From contig QVOM02000071.1 of the NCBI GenBank assembly GCA_003586115.2, positions 1,446,033 through 1,510,032 on the forward strand: a stretch of DNA of 64,000 nt, read 5' to 3'. The translations under genes were made by a program, and so were the position numbers. The notes beneath the pieces were generated by a model that saw nothing but the letters and a program-made list of their open reading frames with translations, was not told the DNA's origin and did no database searches. This DNA comes from Salvator merianae. Lineage: Eukaryota; Chordata; Lepidosauria; Squamata; Teiidae. Of the stretch, positions 11,396 to 24,400 are shown one piece after another; position 1 is the stretch's first letter; every line of letters begins with the position of its first letter.

Positions 11396-14300
11396 TTTTT
11401 TAATGAGGGTTTAATTTTTTATTTTTATTTTAATTTTTATTTATTTTTTTGGGGGGGAGGGATTTGAGGGTGCTGGGATATTAAGGGGTTGGATAGCTTG
11501 TTTGGTTGGGTGTGTTTGGATTAGATGTGGAGTGTGGGTGGTGAGTGTGTGGGGAGTGGAGGGACCGGCCTGCCGAGGGAGGACGGGGCCAGGGGATGGG
11601 GAGGGGCGATCTCTGGGATGGTAGAGGGTCGGAACATACCGGTTTTGCTGGGAAGAGGCAGATATGGCGGGAGCCGGGGGGTAGGCCGCACTCGGGGAAC
11701 GAGGGCTCGCTGCTTAAAAGCGGTTCCCCGTTCTAGCCCCTCAGAATCAGAATCACCTAGGGGCTCAACCCGTGGTACTGGTGATAGGCAATGTCCGGGC
11801 CCTGAGCTCCGGCTGCTGCTGCTTAATGCCAGGTCAGTGAATAATAAAGCTCCCCTCGTTCGGGACCTGCTTTCGGACGAGGTGGCTGACCTGGCATGTG
11901 TGACTGAAGCCTGGCTGGGCCCTGAGGGAGGTGTTCCTCTCTCGGAAATCTGCCCAGCCAGGTTTCAGGTGTGGCACCAGCCGCGACCCCAGGGAAGGGG
12001 TGGCGGAGTGGCGATTATTGCCTGAAAGACGCTTAGCCTGCGCAGGCTCGCTGCTCCCGAGATTGCGGGTTGTGAGTTCCTCTTTGTGAAGTTGGACCTA
12101 GGGGTTCAGATGGGCTTGTTGCTCGCGTACCTGCCTCCCAACTACGTGTCGACTGCCCTGCCTGCGCTACTTGAGGAGGTGGCCGGGCTGGTCGTTGAGT
12201 CTCCCAGACTTATAGTCTTGGGGGACTTTAATGTGCCATCACTCGGCGAATCCTCGGGGTTGGCGCAGGAGTTCATGGCTTCCATGGCAACCATGGACCT
12301 GACCCAGGTAGTTCAGGGCCCGACTCACGAGAAGGGACACACACCCGACATGGTATTCCTCTCGGGACAGTTGAATAATGAGCTGATTTTAAGGGGCTTA
12401 GATATTGTGCCCTTGTCATGGTCAGATCATTCTCTGCTACGGCTTGACTTCAGGGTGCCAATCCTTCACCGTAGGGAGGCGGAACCGATTAGGTGGTTCC
12501 GCCCCAGACGCCTAATGGACCCGATGGGCTTTCAAAGGGCGCTTGGGGAAGTACCGGACTCGCTTATACACAATTCGGCGGAGTCCCTGGCAATGGCCTG
12601 GAATATGGCCGCAAAGGGGGCTCTTGATTGGATTGCGCCTATGCGACCTCTCTGTGGTAGTAGACCCAGAAGGTCTCCTTGGTTCACCGAGGAACTCAGG
12701 GGGATGAAACGCCAGAAGAGACGTCTAGAGAGCCGTTGGAGGGCCAGTAAATCCGAGTCTGACCGAACACAACTAAGTTCTTATATTAAGACTTATCTTG
12801 TGGCGATCAAGGTGGCAAGATCAGCGTATCTTTCCACAGTGATTGCGTCTGCGGAATCTCGCCCAGCCGCGCTGTTTAGGGTGACTCGCTCCCTCCTTGG
12901 TGTGGGGGGGGGAGGAAGAACCCATGCAGGGTAGTGCTGAGGATTTTAATAAGTTTTTCTCAGATAAAGTCGCTCAGATTCGGGCAGACCTGGACTCTGA
13001 CTGGGAAGCAGTGTCGACTGAAAATGATTCAGTCGAGGTGACTGGGTCACGTCTTTGTCCAGTTATATGGGAAGAGTTTGAACTGGTGATGCCTGATGAA
13101 GTGGACAAGGCCATGGGAGCTGTGAGCTCCGCCACCTGTTTATTGGATCCATGTCCCTCCTGGCTGGTTTCAACCAGCAGGGAAGTGACACGGGGCTGGG
13201 TCCAGGCGATTGTAAATGCTTCTTTGAGGGAGGGGTCATTTCCAGCTCCCTACAAGGAGGCGATTGTGCGCCCCCTCCTCAAGAAGCCTTCCCTGGACCC
13301 AACTGTTTTAAACAACTATCGTCCTGTCTCCAACCTCCCCTTTATAGGGAAAGTTGTCGAGAAGGTGGTGGCGTTCCAGCTCCAGCGGTCCTTGGATGAA
13401 GCCGATTACCTAGGCCCGTGGCAGTCTGGTTTCAGGCCCGGCTACAGCACTGAGACTGCCTTGGTCGCACTGATAGATGATCTCTGGCGGGCTCGGGATA
13501 GGGGTTACTCCTCTATCCTGGTGCTTCTTGACCTCTCGGCGGCTTTCGATACCATCGACCATGGTATCCTTCTACGCCGGCTGGAGGGGTTGGGAGTGGG
13601 AGCCACCGTTTTACGGTGGTTTTCCTCCTACCTGTCTGGTCGGTTGCAGTCGGTGTTAGTAGGGAGGCAGAGGTCTGCCCCATGGCCCCTCATTTGTGGG
13701 GTGCCTCAGGGGTCTGTCCTCTCCCCCCTGCTATTCAACATTTACATGAAACCGCTGGGTGAGATCATCCATAGTTACGGGGTGAGTTACCATCAATACG
13801 CTGATGATACTCAGCTGTACATTTCCACCCCGCACCAATTCAGTGAAGCGGTTGATGTAATGTGCCGGTGTCTGGAGGCTGTCAGGGTCTGGATGGGCGT
13901 CAACAGGCTTAGACTCAACCCTGACAAGACGGAATGGCTGTGGGTGTTACCTCCCAAGGACTCGGCCATCTGTCCATCCATTACTTTGGGGGGGGGGAAT
14001 TGTTGACCTCCTCAGAGAAGGTCCGTAACCTGGGTGTGCTCCTTGATCCGCAGCTGACTTTGGAACATCATCTGTCGGCTGTGGCGAGGGGAGCATTTGC
14101 CTAGGTTCGGTTAGTCCATCAGTTACGGCCTTATTTGGATAGGGAGTCCCTCCTTACAGTTGCTCATGCCCTCATCACCTCGAGGATCGACTACTGCAAT
14201 GCTCTCTACATGGGGCTACCTTTGAAGAGTGTCCGGAGACTGCAGGTAGTCCAAAATGCAGCCGCGCGAGCTATCTCTGGCTTGCCTAGATATGCCAGTG

Positions 14301-14857
14301 TCTCTCCAACACTCCGCGAGCTGCATTGGCTGCCGGTTAGTCTCCATACCCAATTCAAAGTGTTGGTTGTTACCTATAAAGCCCTACATGGCTTAGGACC
14401 AGGTTACTTACGGGACCGTCTCCTGCCTCATGTATCCCAGCGGCCGGTCAGGAGCCACAGAGTTGGCCTTCTCCAGGTCCCGTCAGCCAATCAATATCGG
14501 CTGGCGGGCCCCAGGGGAAGGGCCTTCTCTGTGGCAGCTCCGACCCTGTGGAACCAGCTTCCCCTAGAGATCCATACTGCCCCTACTCTCCTGGCCTTTC
14601 GGAAGATTTTAAAAACACACCTCTGCCGGCAGGCCTGGGGTCACGGAATTTGATGCTCCACTGTTTGGTAGGATGACTGTGTGGTGTGAATGTTAGTTAG
14701 GGATGTATGCTTGGTTTGGGGTTTTAGATAGATTTTAAATTGTATTTTAGATGGTTGCTAATTGCAATTTTATAATGTATATTTATATATTGTAAGCCGC
14801 CCCAAGTCTTCGGAGAGGGGCGGCATATAAATCCAATAAATAAATAAATAAATAAAT
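11396..14857 (+). mobile_element. L2-clade LINE, relatively young, ORF2 nearly complete
   Basis: Starts with a T-rich then G-rich 5' leader (11396-11530) and ends with GTAAGCCGCCCC...GGCGGCATATAAATCC and (AAAT)n at 14790-14857. One element therefore holds the leader, endonuclease, RT and 3' tail. It is distinctly more GC-rich than the two L2 copies at 1-2122 and 21480-24890 and belongs to another subfamily. It appears younger because only a few lesions separate it from an open ORF2. It separates the giantin-like fragment upstream from Ty3-like gag remains downstream. Target-site duplications were not evident. Confidence 0.88.
11750..14653 (+). pseudogene. L2 ORF2: endonuclease and reverse transcriptase with four lesions
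   Basis: Endonuclease motifs: LLLLNARSVNNK (about 11815), VTEAWLGPEGG, GRGGGVAIIA, LGDFNVPSLGESSG (about 12215) and WSDHSLLRLDF (about 12420). RT motifs: NNYRPVSNLPF, DLSAAFDTIDHG, CGVPQGSVLSPLLFNIYMKP and YADDTQLYIS (about 13800). The C-terminal domain runs through HWLPVSLHTQFKV to about 14650. Lesions: TGA at about 12022 (probably from CGA), a frameshift at the G-run near 12903-12911, a frameshift at the G-run near 13988-13997, and TAG at about 14102 (probably from CAG). Both frameshifts fall in long G homopolymers, so true slippage or assembly error cannot be told apart here. Confidence 0.88.
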
Positions 14858-15840
14858 GCCCATTGCTGTGAAAGAATGGAGTTGCCCTAGGTTGACAACC
14901 ATGTTGACCTCCCTTGCATGAGAGCTGAAATCAGATCCCTCCGCTTAGAGATGAAGGAGATCATATGGATGTTGTCCAAGAACCTCAGGCAACTGGGTCC
15001 TTGATGACAAGAAGGTAGTGGAGCTGAAATGAACCCAGAGATGCCAGCAACACCAGGGGTAGGCACTTGGCAGGGCATCAAGTAGAGTCAGTCAGCCCTA
15101 ACTGGGGATGCCCCAGCAAGGTGGTGTGCCTCATACGCAGCCTGAAGAAAGGCTCTGGAGCCTCAGCTATATCACAGTTAGGGATTCAAAGCCACCTTTG
15201 ACAGGAATTCAGAGAAATCCCCTACTTTATGACTGATATTGCTGGTCCGTGAATTAATATGAACACACATACTGCATTGAGGTTGTAAAAACAAGATATA
15301 TGTCAGGGAACTCAAAGGCAAGGCAGCTTAGTGACTGGTGGATTTCCACAGTATAGAAGCTCCCAGGTTGATTTCAGTAGATATTCTGGTGCTAGGTTTG
15401 CATGACTGACTCAAAGATCCCTTCAGGCATGAAGAGGTGCTGAGCAGGTACAGTGACTGAGGTAAGGTGGGTGTCCTGTCTCAAAGTATGCCAGCAAGTT
15501 TTGCCAGTTAGCAAGCAGAGCTTCTGAGTGGACTGAAGGAATCAATATCCAGCAGTTTTGTAATAGATTGGGTGTGTACATGCAGGAGTTGGACTCTTGG
15601 AAGGAGATTCAGAGTCATTGCTGGGCTGGATCTGGCTAGTACAGAAACCAAGTGGAAAAGTATAAAATTTGCTTGACAAAGAAAAGCACTGCTGACTGGA
15701 GGTGAGATCGCCTCAAGAAAAAGGGGCAAAACCCGCAAGACAAGGTCAAAGGAGTGGGATCATCATTGATGCTGGGCCTATGCGTACAATGTGGTCGTGA
15801 AGGGCATCTTGCAGCAAACTGCCTGCAACAGTCATCAGAA
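14858..15840 (+). pseudogene. Ty3-like gag remnant ending in a CCHC zinc knuckle
   Basis: Decayed gag. Near 14920-14990 a coiled stretch reads SEIRSLRLEMKEIIWMLSKN. Near 15775-15830 a good retroviral-type zinc knuckle is seen (LCVQCGREGHLAANCLQ, C-x2-C-x4-H-x4-C). The frame is broken by many stops in between. What follows is not protease but an integrase piece, so the element is deleted or rearranged. Confidence 0.6.
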
Positions 15841-15984
15841 AAAGTCAGCACCCCCTTCACAATGAATCAAAGTGAGGCCAGGACTTTGACACCTGAAAGC
15901 AGGGTCCAGGGAAAGCCCATTATGTGCAAAGGAAAGGAGCAGCTTTTACAAGTGTCACCTGTTGGAGCATCATCAGCCAGGCAG

Positions 15985-16190
15985 ATTAGTCTTCATCTGC
16001 AAGACAGATGGGCAAACTGAACGGATGAACGAGGTGGTAGAACCATACCTAAGATGTTTTATCAATTACCAGCAAGACGACCAGGTAAACCCGTTACCCC
16101 ATACAGAACTGGCTTAACAGTAGTTCCAAGCACAGTAGTACAAGTTGCTCACTTTTCATGTGGTATATGGGCAAGACGTCAAGATGTAAT
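15985..16190 (+). pseudogene. Ty3-like integrase fragment (TDGQTERMN block)
   Basis: Reads TDGQTERMNEVVEPYLRCF then NYQQDD, which is the end of the Ty3 integrase catalytic core, followed by a broken VVYGQDV block. It directly follows the gag remnant with no protease, RT or RNase H between, so an internal deletion of the pol region is the simplest reading. An L1 fragment follows. Confidence 0.65.
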
Positions 16191-18560
16191 AGAAATCCAG
16201 AAAATAATGCATGAATTATATAAAGAACTTTATAAAGTTACAGAAGATCATATTAAAAATTAAGATCATATTAAAAACTAATTGGGAGAGCAAAATTTGC
16301 TGCAGGGTAATTTTGAATGCACCAATAACTCCAGTGGAACTTTCTGAAGTGATAAAGAAGTTGAAAGGGGGAAAAGCCTCAGCAATTTACTATAAAACCT
16401 TTTAGGATGAATTACCATTCCTATTTCAAATGATGATGAATGACATTAAATAGTGGAAAAAGAGTGGAAAGCTGGGAAAAAGCATTTATAACTTTAATAC
16501 CTAAAGAGGGCCGAGATTTAACATTGCCTAAAAATTACCGATCAATTTCATTTTTAAATAACAATTTTAAAATTTCTGCAAGTTTAATGACTGTGATACT
16601 CAAACTAGTGTTGCAGGAGTTTATTCACCAGGATCAAGCTGGATTTCTTCCTAAAAGATAATCTGTATTAATATAAAAAAGGTACAAGGCAGGGGTGCCC
16701 ACTTTCACTACTTTTATTTATACAGGCATTGGAAATATTGAACAGAGTAATAAGACAGGACAACAGAATTGAAGGGCTGAAGTTAAAAGAGAAGAGTACA
16801 AAATGAGAGCCTGAATTGATAGAAACAGTAAAATTTCTAATAGAAACTTATGGAAAAGTACTGGGGCTGAAAATTAATGAGAAAAAGACCAAATGATATG
16901 GAACAATGAGAACAAGAATTTAAAAGAAAATCTGGATTCAATATAGAAAAGGAAGTTAAATATCTAGGTGTGTTTCTGACCAAACAAAATTTAGCATTAT
17001 ATCAGAACAGTTGTCTGAAACTATCGTCTGAGATTAAGCAAGATTTGGAGAGATAGTTTGAATTTATCTTTACTGGGAAGAATTTCAGTTATAAACCTGA
17101 ATATACTGCCAATCTATACCAGTAATAACTGATGAGGTGGTTTTTATGCAGTGGCAGAAAGACTTGACTAAACTTATTTGGCAAAGTAAAAAGCAAGGGG
17201 CTGGCTGGGACTTCCAAATTTGAAACTATATCATTCTGTGTGTTATTTAAATTGGACTGCAGAAGGCTTTTGTTTTGGTTTAGAGATAAAAGATTATTGC
17301 AAATTGAAGGGCATGATTTAAGATATAGTTGGCATGGATATTTATGGTACGACAAGATCAAAGTGAACATTGCTTTTAAAATCACTATGTAAGGAATGCT
17401 TTAATGAAAATTTGGAATAAGTATAAAAATAAATTATATTTAAAATGCCATTGTGATTGTCACTACATGAAGTTATTTAAAGAATCTGAGAGAGGAAAAG
17501 TATGGATTAAATATGAAGAATTACTAATTAGAAATGATGTAATAAATGAATTTGTTTTAAAAATGAAGGACCAGTTAAATCAAGAAGATTTGGAGGTACA
17601 ATGATTTATGTATGCACAGTTTTTGGATGTATTCAGAGAAGATAAAAGAAGACTGAACTTTGAAATAGAAAGACATGTGAAAAGTGGAATTTGAAAAAGG
17701 GGAGGGAGAGGTTTTATAAGTATGATTTATAAATTAATTTTGTGCATTGAATTAGAACAAGAACAAGTTAAGGAACAATGATAACATGGGCTAGAAATAT
17801 TAATTACAGTATGCAGATAGAACAATGGAGAACACTTTGGATTAAAGATTTGGAATTTACTGCATTTTCTTAAAAGAAAATATATGCAAGATGATTTATA
17901 GATGGTACTTAATGCCCTATAAACTATCAAAAATGTATCAAGATATGTCTAATAGATGTTGGTAATGTAAAACACAAGAAGGTACCTTGTATCATATGAG
18001 GTGAACCTGCTGTAAAGAAAAATATTTTTGATTGCAAATATTTACAGTTATGCAGAAGATTTAAAACATTAATATTACTTTTAAACCAGATTTCTATCTA
18101 TTAGGTATGGTAGAAGATAAGTTTGACAATTTTACTGTCTTAATTCAATATATGGTGACTGTAGTTAGAATTATCTATGCACAAAAATAGGAGGATAAAA
18201 TACCTGTGTTAGACGATTGGTTGATTAAAATGACTGACTTAACTGAAATTGACAAACTTATTGAATAAGTTAAAAAACTGGAAAACCATTACTGACTTTC
18301 TACAAGAATTAGAAAATGAACTTGTAATAGCTGAGTTCAAAAAATAAAAGTTAAACCAGACATGTCAGAAGAAAATGGGAACAGAAAAAACAAGAGGGGT
18401 AAGAAATAAGGAATGTAAGAGAAACTTTGGAAGAAGTCAGGAAGCCAGTGATTTATAAAATGAGCAGTCACTTGTATAAATGCACTCATGTGGGAACTTC
18501 ATGGACATTTTATGTAATATCAGAATAAATAAAAAGATCATAAAAACACTGATATGGAAC
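16190..18560 (+). mobile_element. L1 LINE fragment, heavily decayed
   Basis: Order of L1 ORF2 landmarks: ITPVELSEVIKKLKGGKAS (about 16320), AFITLIPKEGRDLTLPKNYR then SISFLNNNFKI (about 16480-16570), LQEFIHQDQAGFLPKR (about 16610-16660), a RQGCPLSLLLF-like stretch (about 16690), KVLGLKINEKKTK, and EVKYLGVFLTKQN (about 16950). A C-terminal FYLLGMVEDKFDNFTVL block is near 18090. The A-rich end is near 18520-18560 (GAATAAATAAAAAG). The endonuclease is absent, so the copy is 5' truncated. The RT palm between AGFLPKR and the RQGC block is deleted, removing the catalytic FADD region. It sits between two groups of Ty3-like fragments. Confidence 0.8.
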
Positions 18561-18599
18561 AAAAGCATGATTAAATTTTTTTCTGAGAAATTTTTATTA

Positions 18600-20600
18600 T
18601 ATCTGGAGGGCTGGGAACCCATGGCATAGCAGTTTTATTTGTCGGTAAAGACTGTTGTCCATTGTGTGCAACTGGACAGGAATGTCCTGTGTTCCTCTGA
18701 GTATCAGGATTTCACTGATGTGTTTGAAGAAGCAGAGGCTGACAGTCTCCCACTACACCATTCCCACAACTGTGTGATTGAATTACTGCCAGGGGCAGAG
18801 TTACCAGCAGGCCACCTCTATCCTATGACTGTTAGAATTCACAGATAAAAATTTAGTACAAAAGTTTATCCATTCCCCATTTCCCAGTGGTGGCTCTAGT
18901 ATTGTTTGTAAAGAAAAAAAGTGGGGAATTGCATCTTTGTACAGACTACAGGGACTTGAATAAAATATCTTTTTTTTTACTCCCTCCCACTCATCAGCTA
19001 CCTCCTTGACAGATCAAACCAAATTGTTTATTAAATTAGATCTTAGACATACCATATAATTCAAATCAAGGAGAGGGTTGAATGGAAAATTGTCTTCAGC
19101 ACATACTATGGTCAGTTTGAATATCTTGTTATACTCTTTGGTCTCTGCAGTACAAGCAGTCTTCCAAATTTCATTAATGATGTTTTCCAAAATATACTAG
19201 ACATGTTCCATATGTACCTGGATGATTTGTTTATTTTTTTCAGCTGATGTTCTTCCCACAGTCAACATGTTCACCTGGTGCTGTCAAAATATGAATTCCA
19301 TATTTCTAAAATGTATGTGAATTTATTAGTGTCAAACTGAAATACATTTTTACTCAAAAACCAATTCTCAAACACCCTGATCTTGCCTTGTAGTTTGTAG
19401 TATAGTATAAAGTATTACTTCAAGCTGGAATTACTTCAAGCTTATCCTGACACAGGAGTTTGCACCCATGTATTTATGTCTATCACCAACTGACCTCTGC
19501 AGAACAGAATTATGATATGTGGGATTGTGAACTTTTAGGTGTTAAATTGTGTTTATCTAACTGGAGGCAATATATGAAGGGTGCACACTTTCCTTTTGAA
19601 ATATGGATGAACCACAAAAGTCTTCAGGCATTATGGACATTACACAAATGTTCATTCCATCTGCTCTGTTGGGCCAGTTTCTTCACCCGTTTTGGTTTAA
19701 TGTGGAAGTATATTAAGGGTGAAAACAATAACCTTGCCAATGCCCTGTAAACCTTAGTATCATGCCTCTTACACCCAAGCCACTCAGTCTCCTTGTCACT
19801 GCTCTCAATATTAAAGACACTCTTACATCAGTTTCCTGAAGAACTTAAAAAGATGACCCATGATATCAGGACACTCCTTGGAATTTGCATTCCAAAATAA
19901 CCTTCCTTGTACATTCCTTGGGAATTTTTCTCGCAGATACCCAGTTTGAACCATGAACCATGAACCCAGTTTGAACCAGTTTCTGGACAGTTTGGCTTTT
20001 TGAAAACCCTGCTGGACATTCATGAATTGTATTGATGGTCTAGCATGTGCAATGATTTTGCAGAACTAAGTGTTGTTTCACCTTCAGCAAAAAATGAGGG
20101 TCTCCTACAATCTTTACCAACATCTGAGTGATCTTGGCAAGAAATTTCCATTAATTTTATAATCGACCTGAGTGTCTTGGCAGGTTTTACCTCAACGTGG
20201 ACTGTTATTATTTTTCTCATGTGATGCATTTTTACCCCTTGCAAACAGATTCCATCTGTCCCTTAATTGGCACATAAATTTGTTTATAGAACGCATCTTT
20301 ATTATCTCCAACATATTATCTCCAGTCAGGGCTCTCAGATGATGGCAAAATTTTTGAAGTTCTTCAGTTTTCCACTGGGAGTTTGTTTAATCTTTTCTTC
20401 TGCCTATCACCCTCAGATGGATGGAGCTACTGAATACTTGAGTAAAACAAAACAATACTTTCATTGTTTCAGCAGGATGACTGGTCCTCTTTCCTCTTAT
20501 TGAATTTGCCTATAATAATTCTATACATTTTTGCCTCCAAATTTCACCTTTTAAAGCAGTATATGGAAGTGATTTATCCATTTGCCCCCTAACACCCTTC
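18600..20600 (+). pseudogene. Ty3-like pol remnant: RT, RNase H and integrase
   Basis: Landmarks in the usual pol order on the + strand. The RT entry is YQDFTDVFEEAEADSLPLHH then CVIELLPGAELPAGHLYPM (18700-18825). A broken catalytic YLDDLFIF is near 19215-19240. RNase H has LTSAEQNYDMWDCELLGVKL then FEIWMNHKSLQAL and FGLMWKYIKGENNNLANAL (19485-19750). The integrase core has IISSQGSQMMAKFLKFF and FSSAYHPQMDGATEYL (20310-20450). Many stops and frameshifts are present. Protease, gag and LTRs of this copy were not found, and the gag/integrase pieces at 14858-16190 may or may not be from the same insertion. Confidence 0.78.
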
Positions 20601-21479
20601 CAGACACTCTGTTGTTGGTTTCCTCCTGGGCTGATTCTGCCTCCCAAGTTTGAACTGAGCTCCATTCCAATATTTCCACTTCAAAGGAGCAGCACAAGCA
20701 TTCTGCTGATCAGTCTCAGAGTGTTGAGGAGGAATTACTGTAAGAGATTTTATATACCTTTTCCCTAAACCTCTGAAGTTTCCTAGCCTGTACAAGAAAT
20801 TGTGACATGATTTCATTGGTCCCTTTACAATCATCAAGCAAATTAATTCTATTGCATTTTGCCTAAAAATCCTTGAAAATATGAAAATACATACTGTCTT
20901 TCATTGCAGTCTCCTTTCTGTCTTAATTTTCTGTTGAGAGAATTCATGGCAGGAAACCTGATTGCTTTTATAATACGGTGTGTTCTTTCAAGTATCTTAT
21001 AAGGACAGTCATGTGCTTCATGGCATGTTTTTTTAAAAAACAAGAAGAGCTAGGAAGCTGGAGCTAAGCACAACCTTCTCTTCCTTCTAAGCCGGAAAAG
21101 TATGGTTAATGACTTCCAAATGCTAAGAAATGAATTCATCGTATAATTCAAAATTTACTTCTTGATCTTGACTTGTTCTGAAGTTATAACTTGTAGATCC
21201 CACTTAAGGTGTAGTAGAAAGTTGTAGTTTTTTGGCTTGCTTACTTTCTCATAAGAAATAAAGCGGGCTGTGTGTTCTTGCATATTTGGGCTTTCTAAGT
21301 GGAGAACTGATTATGTTAATGTTTAGTGGAACGAAATTAATATAAAACTTTTTAGAGTTTATGAAATGATTTGATAATAAGTTAGGATACATTTTATGCA
21401 TTACTCAGCATTAGTTGAAAATGAGCTTAATTGAATTCAGTGTTCTCATTTTTCAACAATCATACATAACTGTCAGAAG
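20601..21479. other. Intron, no gene recognised
   Basis: AT-rich sequence after the Ty3-like integrase. No coding similarity or simple repeat of note was seen. The 3' LTR of the Ty3-like element would be expected here, but I could not identify its ends. Confidence 0.4.
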
Positions 21480-24400
21480 AAGCCAGCCATCTACTCCACC
21501 TGCAGGAGAGAGACAGAGGGGACGCAGGGCCACTCTATCTGCCCTGCAGGGAACTTTTCCATCAAGTCCCTCCCCCCTAACTCTCAGCCTGTGGCAATGG
21601 GTGGCTCTGAGGGTCACTCTGTCAAAGTCCCTTGGTTTTCTTTTCCTTTTCCTTTTATTTCTTATTTATTGGAGGATTTTTTTTAAAACTTGTGCCTTTA
21701 ATTTAATTGTTCTTTAATACTGTTTTTAGCTTAGCTATTGCACCATTTTTGCTTGTTTGTTTGTTTGTTTGTTTCGTGAGGAGGGAATAATATGTCAAGG
21801 CAGGGATGGAGGGGGAGAACTGTCACAGGGGGCTACCATCCCTGTGGTGACAGGCAGGGAGAGATGTGGCTCTGGGAGGCAGAAGCAACAGATTAGGAGG
21901 AGTGTTAGATGTATTAAAGCTATCACTCCTTCTGATTTGCCTTTGGGGATGTCTGCCAAATGGCCCTCCCCCCTGGCGGTGCTGCTTTTGAATGCCAGAT
22001 CAGTCCAGAATAAAACATCACTCATCCATGACTTAATTCTGGATGAAGGGGCTGATCTGGCATGCATTACGGAGACCTGGATAGATGAACTGGGTGGGCT
22101 TGTCTTACCCAGCTTTGTCCCCCAGGCTACTCGGTGCAGCACTGTTCCAGACCAGTAGGGGGGGAGGGGGGGTTGCTGTAGTCCATAGGACTTCCATCTC
22201 TCTTACCAGACAACCAATCTGCTCTACGACTAGGTTTGAGGGACTGTTCTTGTTACTGGGCCAGAGAAACAGAATAGGGATGTTGCTGGTGTACCGCTCA
22301 CCCCGCTGCCCAGCAGCCTCCCTATCTGAGCTGGTTGAGGCGATCTCCAATATGGAGTTGGATGCTCCTGCCAGAGTGGTGTTGGGAGATTTTAACATCC
22401 ATGCAGAGACTATCCTCAGTGGATCAGCTCAGTTCTTCATGGCCTCCTTGACAACTATGGGGCTGTCTCAGTTTGTAAGTGGCCCAACTCACAGAACAGG
22501 CCATACCCTCGATCTGGTCTTTCCACAGAGCCGATTGATGAGAATCCATTGATAGGAGGACTGATGATAAGCCCACTGTCATGGACGGATCATTCCCTGG
22601 TAAAATTTGGACTAACAGTGACAGCTTTCCTCCATGGGGGAGGGGAATGACCCATTGAGATGGTCTGCCCCCGGAGACTTATGGAATCTGGGGGATTTTC
22701 CAGTTGGCATGGGTAATGTTCCTGCCGAGGCTCTGGCCTCTCTCTGGAATCAGGAGATGAATAGGGCCATCGACATGATCGCTCCCAAGTGCCCTCGACA
22801 TACCTGTAGAGCCCCTAATGCATCCTGGTATTCCACGGAGTTACAGGCAATGAAACAGGAAGGTCAGCGGCTAGAGCGCAGGTGGCATAAATCCCACTGT
22901 GAATCTGACTGAACACAGACTAGAAGACATTATCGTGCCTATCATGTGGCAGTGATGGCGGCAAAAAGATGTTATTTCTCCGCCACCATTGCATCCAGCA
23001 GAACTCTTCCGAGTAATAAATGGCCTTATATAATCATGCCCAAGAAAAACAAGGGCGATTGCCTTGTAATATCTGCTGTGATGAATTTGCAAGGCATTTT
23101 GAGGGCAAAGTTGCCCAGATTCGTGGAGGACTGGATGCCACAATTGAGAATAATCCAGAGGAAGTGTCCAGAGAACTGTCTGGTCCAGTTACTTTGAATC
23201 AGTTTCAATTATTGCAGCCCGAGGATGTGGACAAGCTACTCACTAGAGTTTGACCTACTACATGCCCTCTAGATCCTTGCCCTTCTTGGTTGATAAAAGC
23301 GAGCAAGGAGGGTATGACCGGGTGCGTCCAGTGAGTAGTAAATGCCTCCTTGAGAGATGAGGTGGTCCCGCTGGCTCTTAAAGAGGCAGTGATACGACCC
23401 CTCCTCAAGAAGTCCTCTCTGAATCCAGATGATTTAACAACTATTGCCCGGTGGCCAACATACAATTTTTGAGCAAGGTATTAGAGAGTGCCGTAGCTGT
23501 TCAACTACAAGCATGCTTGGAAGAAGCTGATTATCTAGACCCATTTCAATCTGGCTTCAGGTCTGGTCACGGCACAGAAACCACCTTGGTCGCCCTACTT
23601 GATGACCTTCTCTGGGAGAAAGACAAGGGGAATGCATCCCTGTTGGTACTCCTGGATCTCTTGGTGGCTTTTGACACCATTGATCATGATATCTTTCTGG
23701 AGAGACTATGGAGTTTAGGAGTTGGAGGCACTGTGTTACAGTGGTTCGGCTCCTATCTCCGAGGCTGATTCCAGAAGGTAGTTGTGGGAAATTGCTCCTC
23801 ATCATCCTGGGAACTCAGGTTTGGGGTTCCTCAGGGGTCGATCTTATCTCCCATGCTTTTCAATATCTATATGAAGCCGCTGGGGGAGGTCATCAGGAGA
23901 TTTGGAGTCAGATGTCATCAATATGCAGATATCACCGAGCTCTACATATCTGTGCCATCTGAATCAGGACGGGTGGTTGAAGTGTTGGACAAGTGCCTGG
24001 AAGCAGTAATGGGCCGGATGAGGGCCAATAAATTGAAGCTAAACCCAGACAAGACGGAGGTACTGTGTGTCAGAGGGTCTCGGGTCCATGAAGTTGGAAA
24101 GCATCTGACCCTTGATGGGGTTGCTTTTCCCTGGAAAGGACAGGTGCGGAATCTGGGTGTACTCTTGGATTCTATGCTTACCCTTGAAACTCAGGTGGAG
24201 GCAGTAGCCAAGAATGCATACCTCCGGCTACAGCTGGTTCGCCAACTACAACCTCTTCTGGACAGAGATAATCTGGCCACAGTAATCCATGCTTTGGTAA
24301 CTTCCAGATTGGATTACTGTAACACGCTTTACATGGGGCTGCCCTTGAAGATGGTTCGGAAGCTGCAACTGGTGCAGAATGCAGCAGCAAGACTGCTGAC

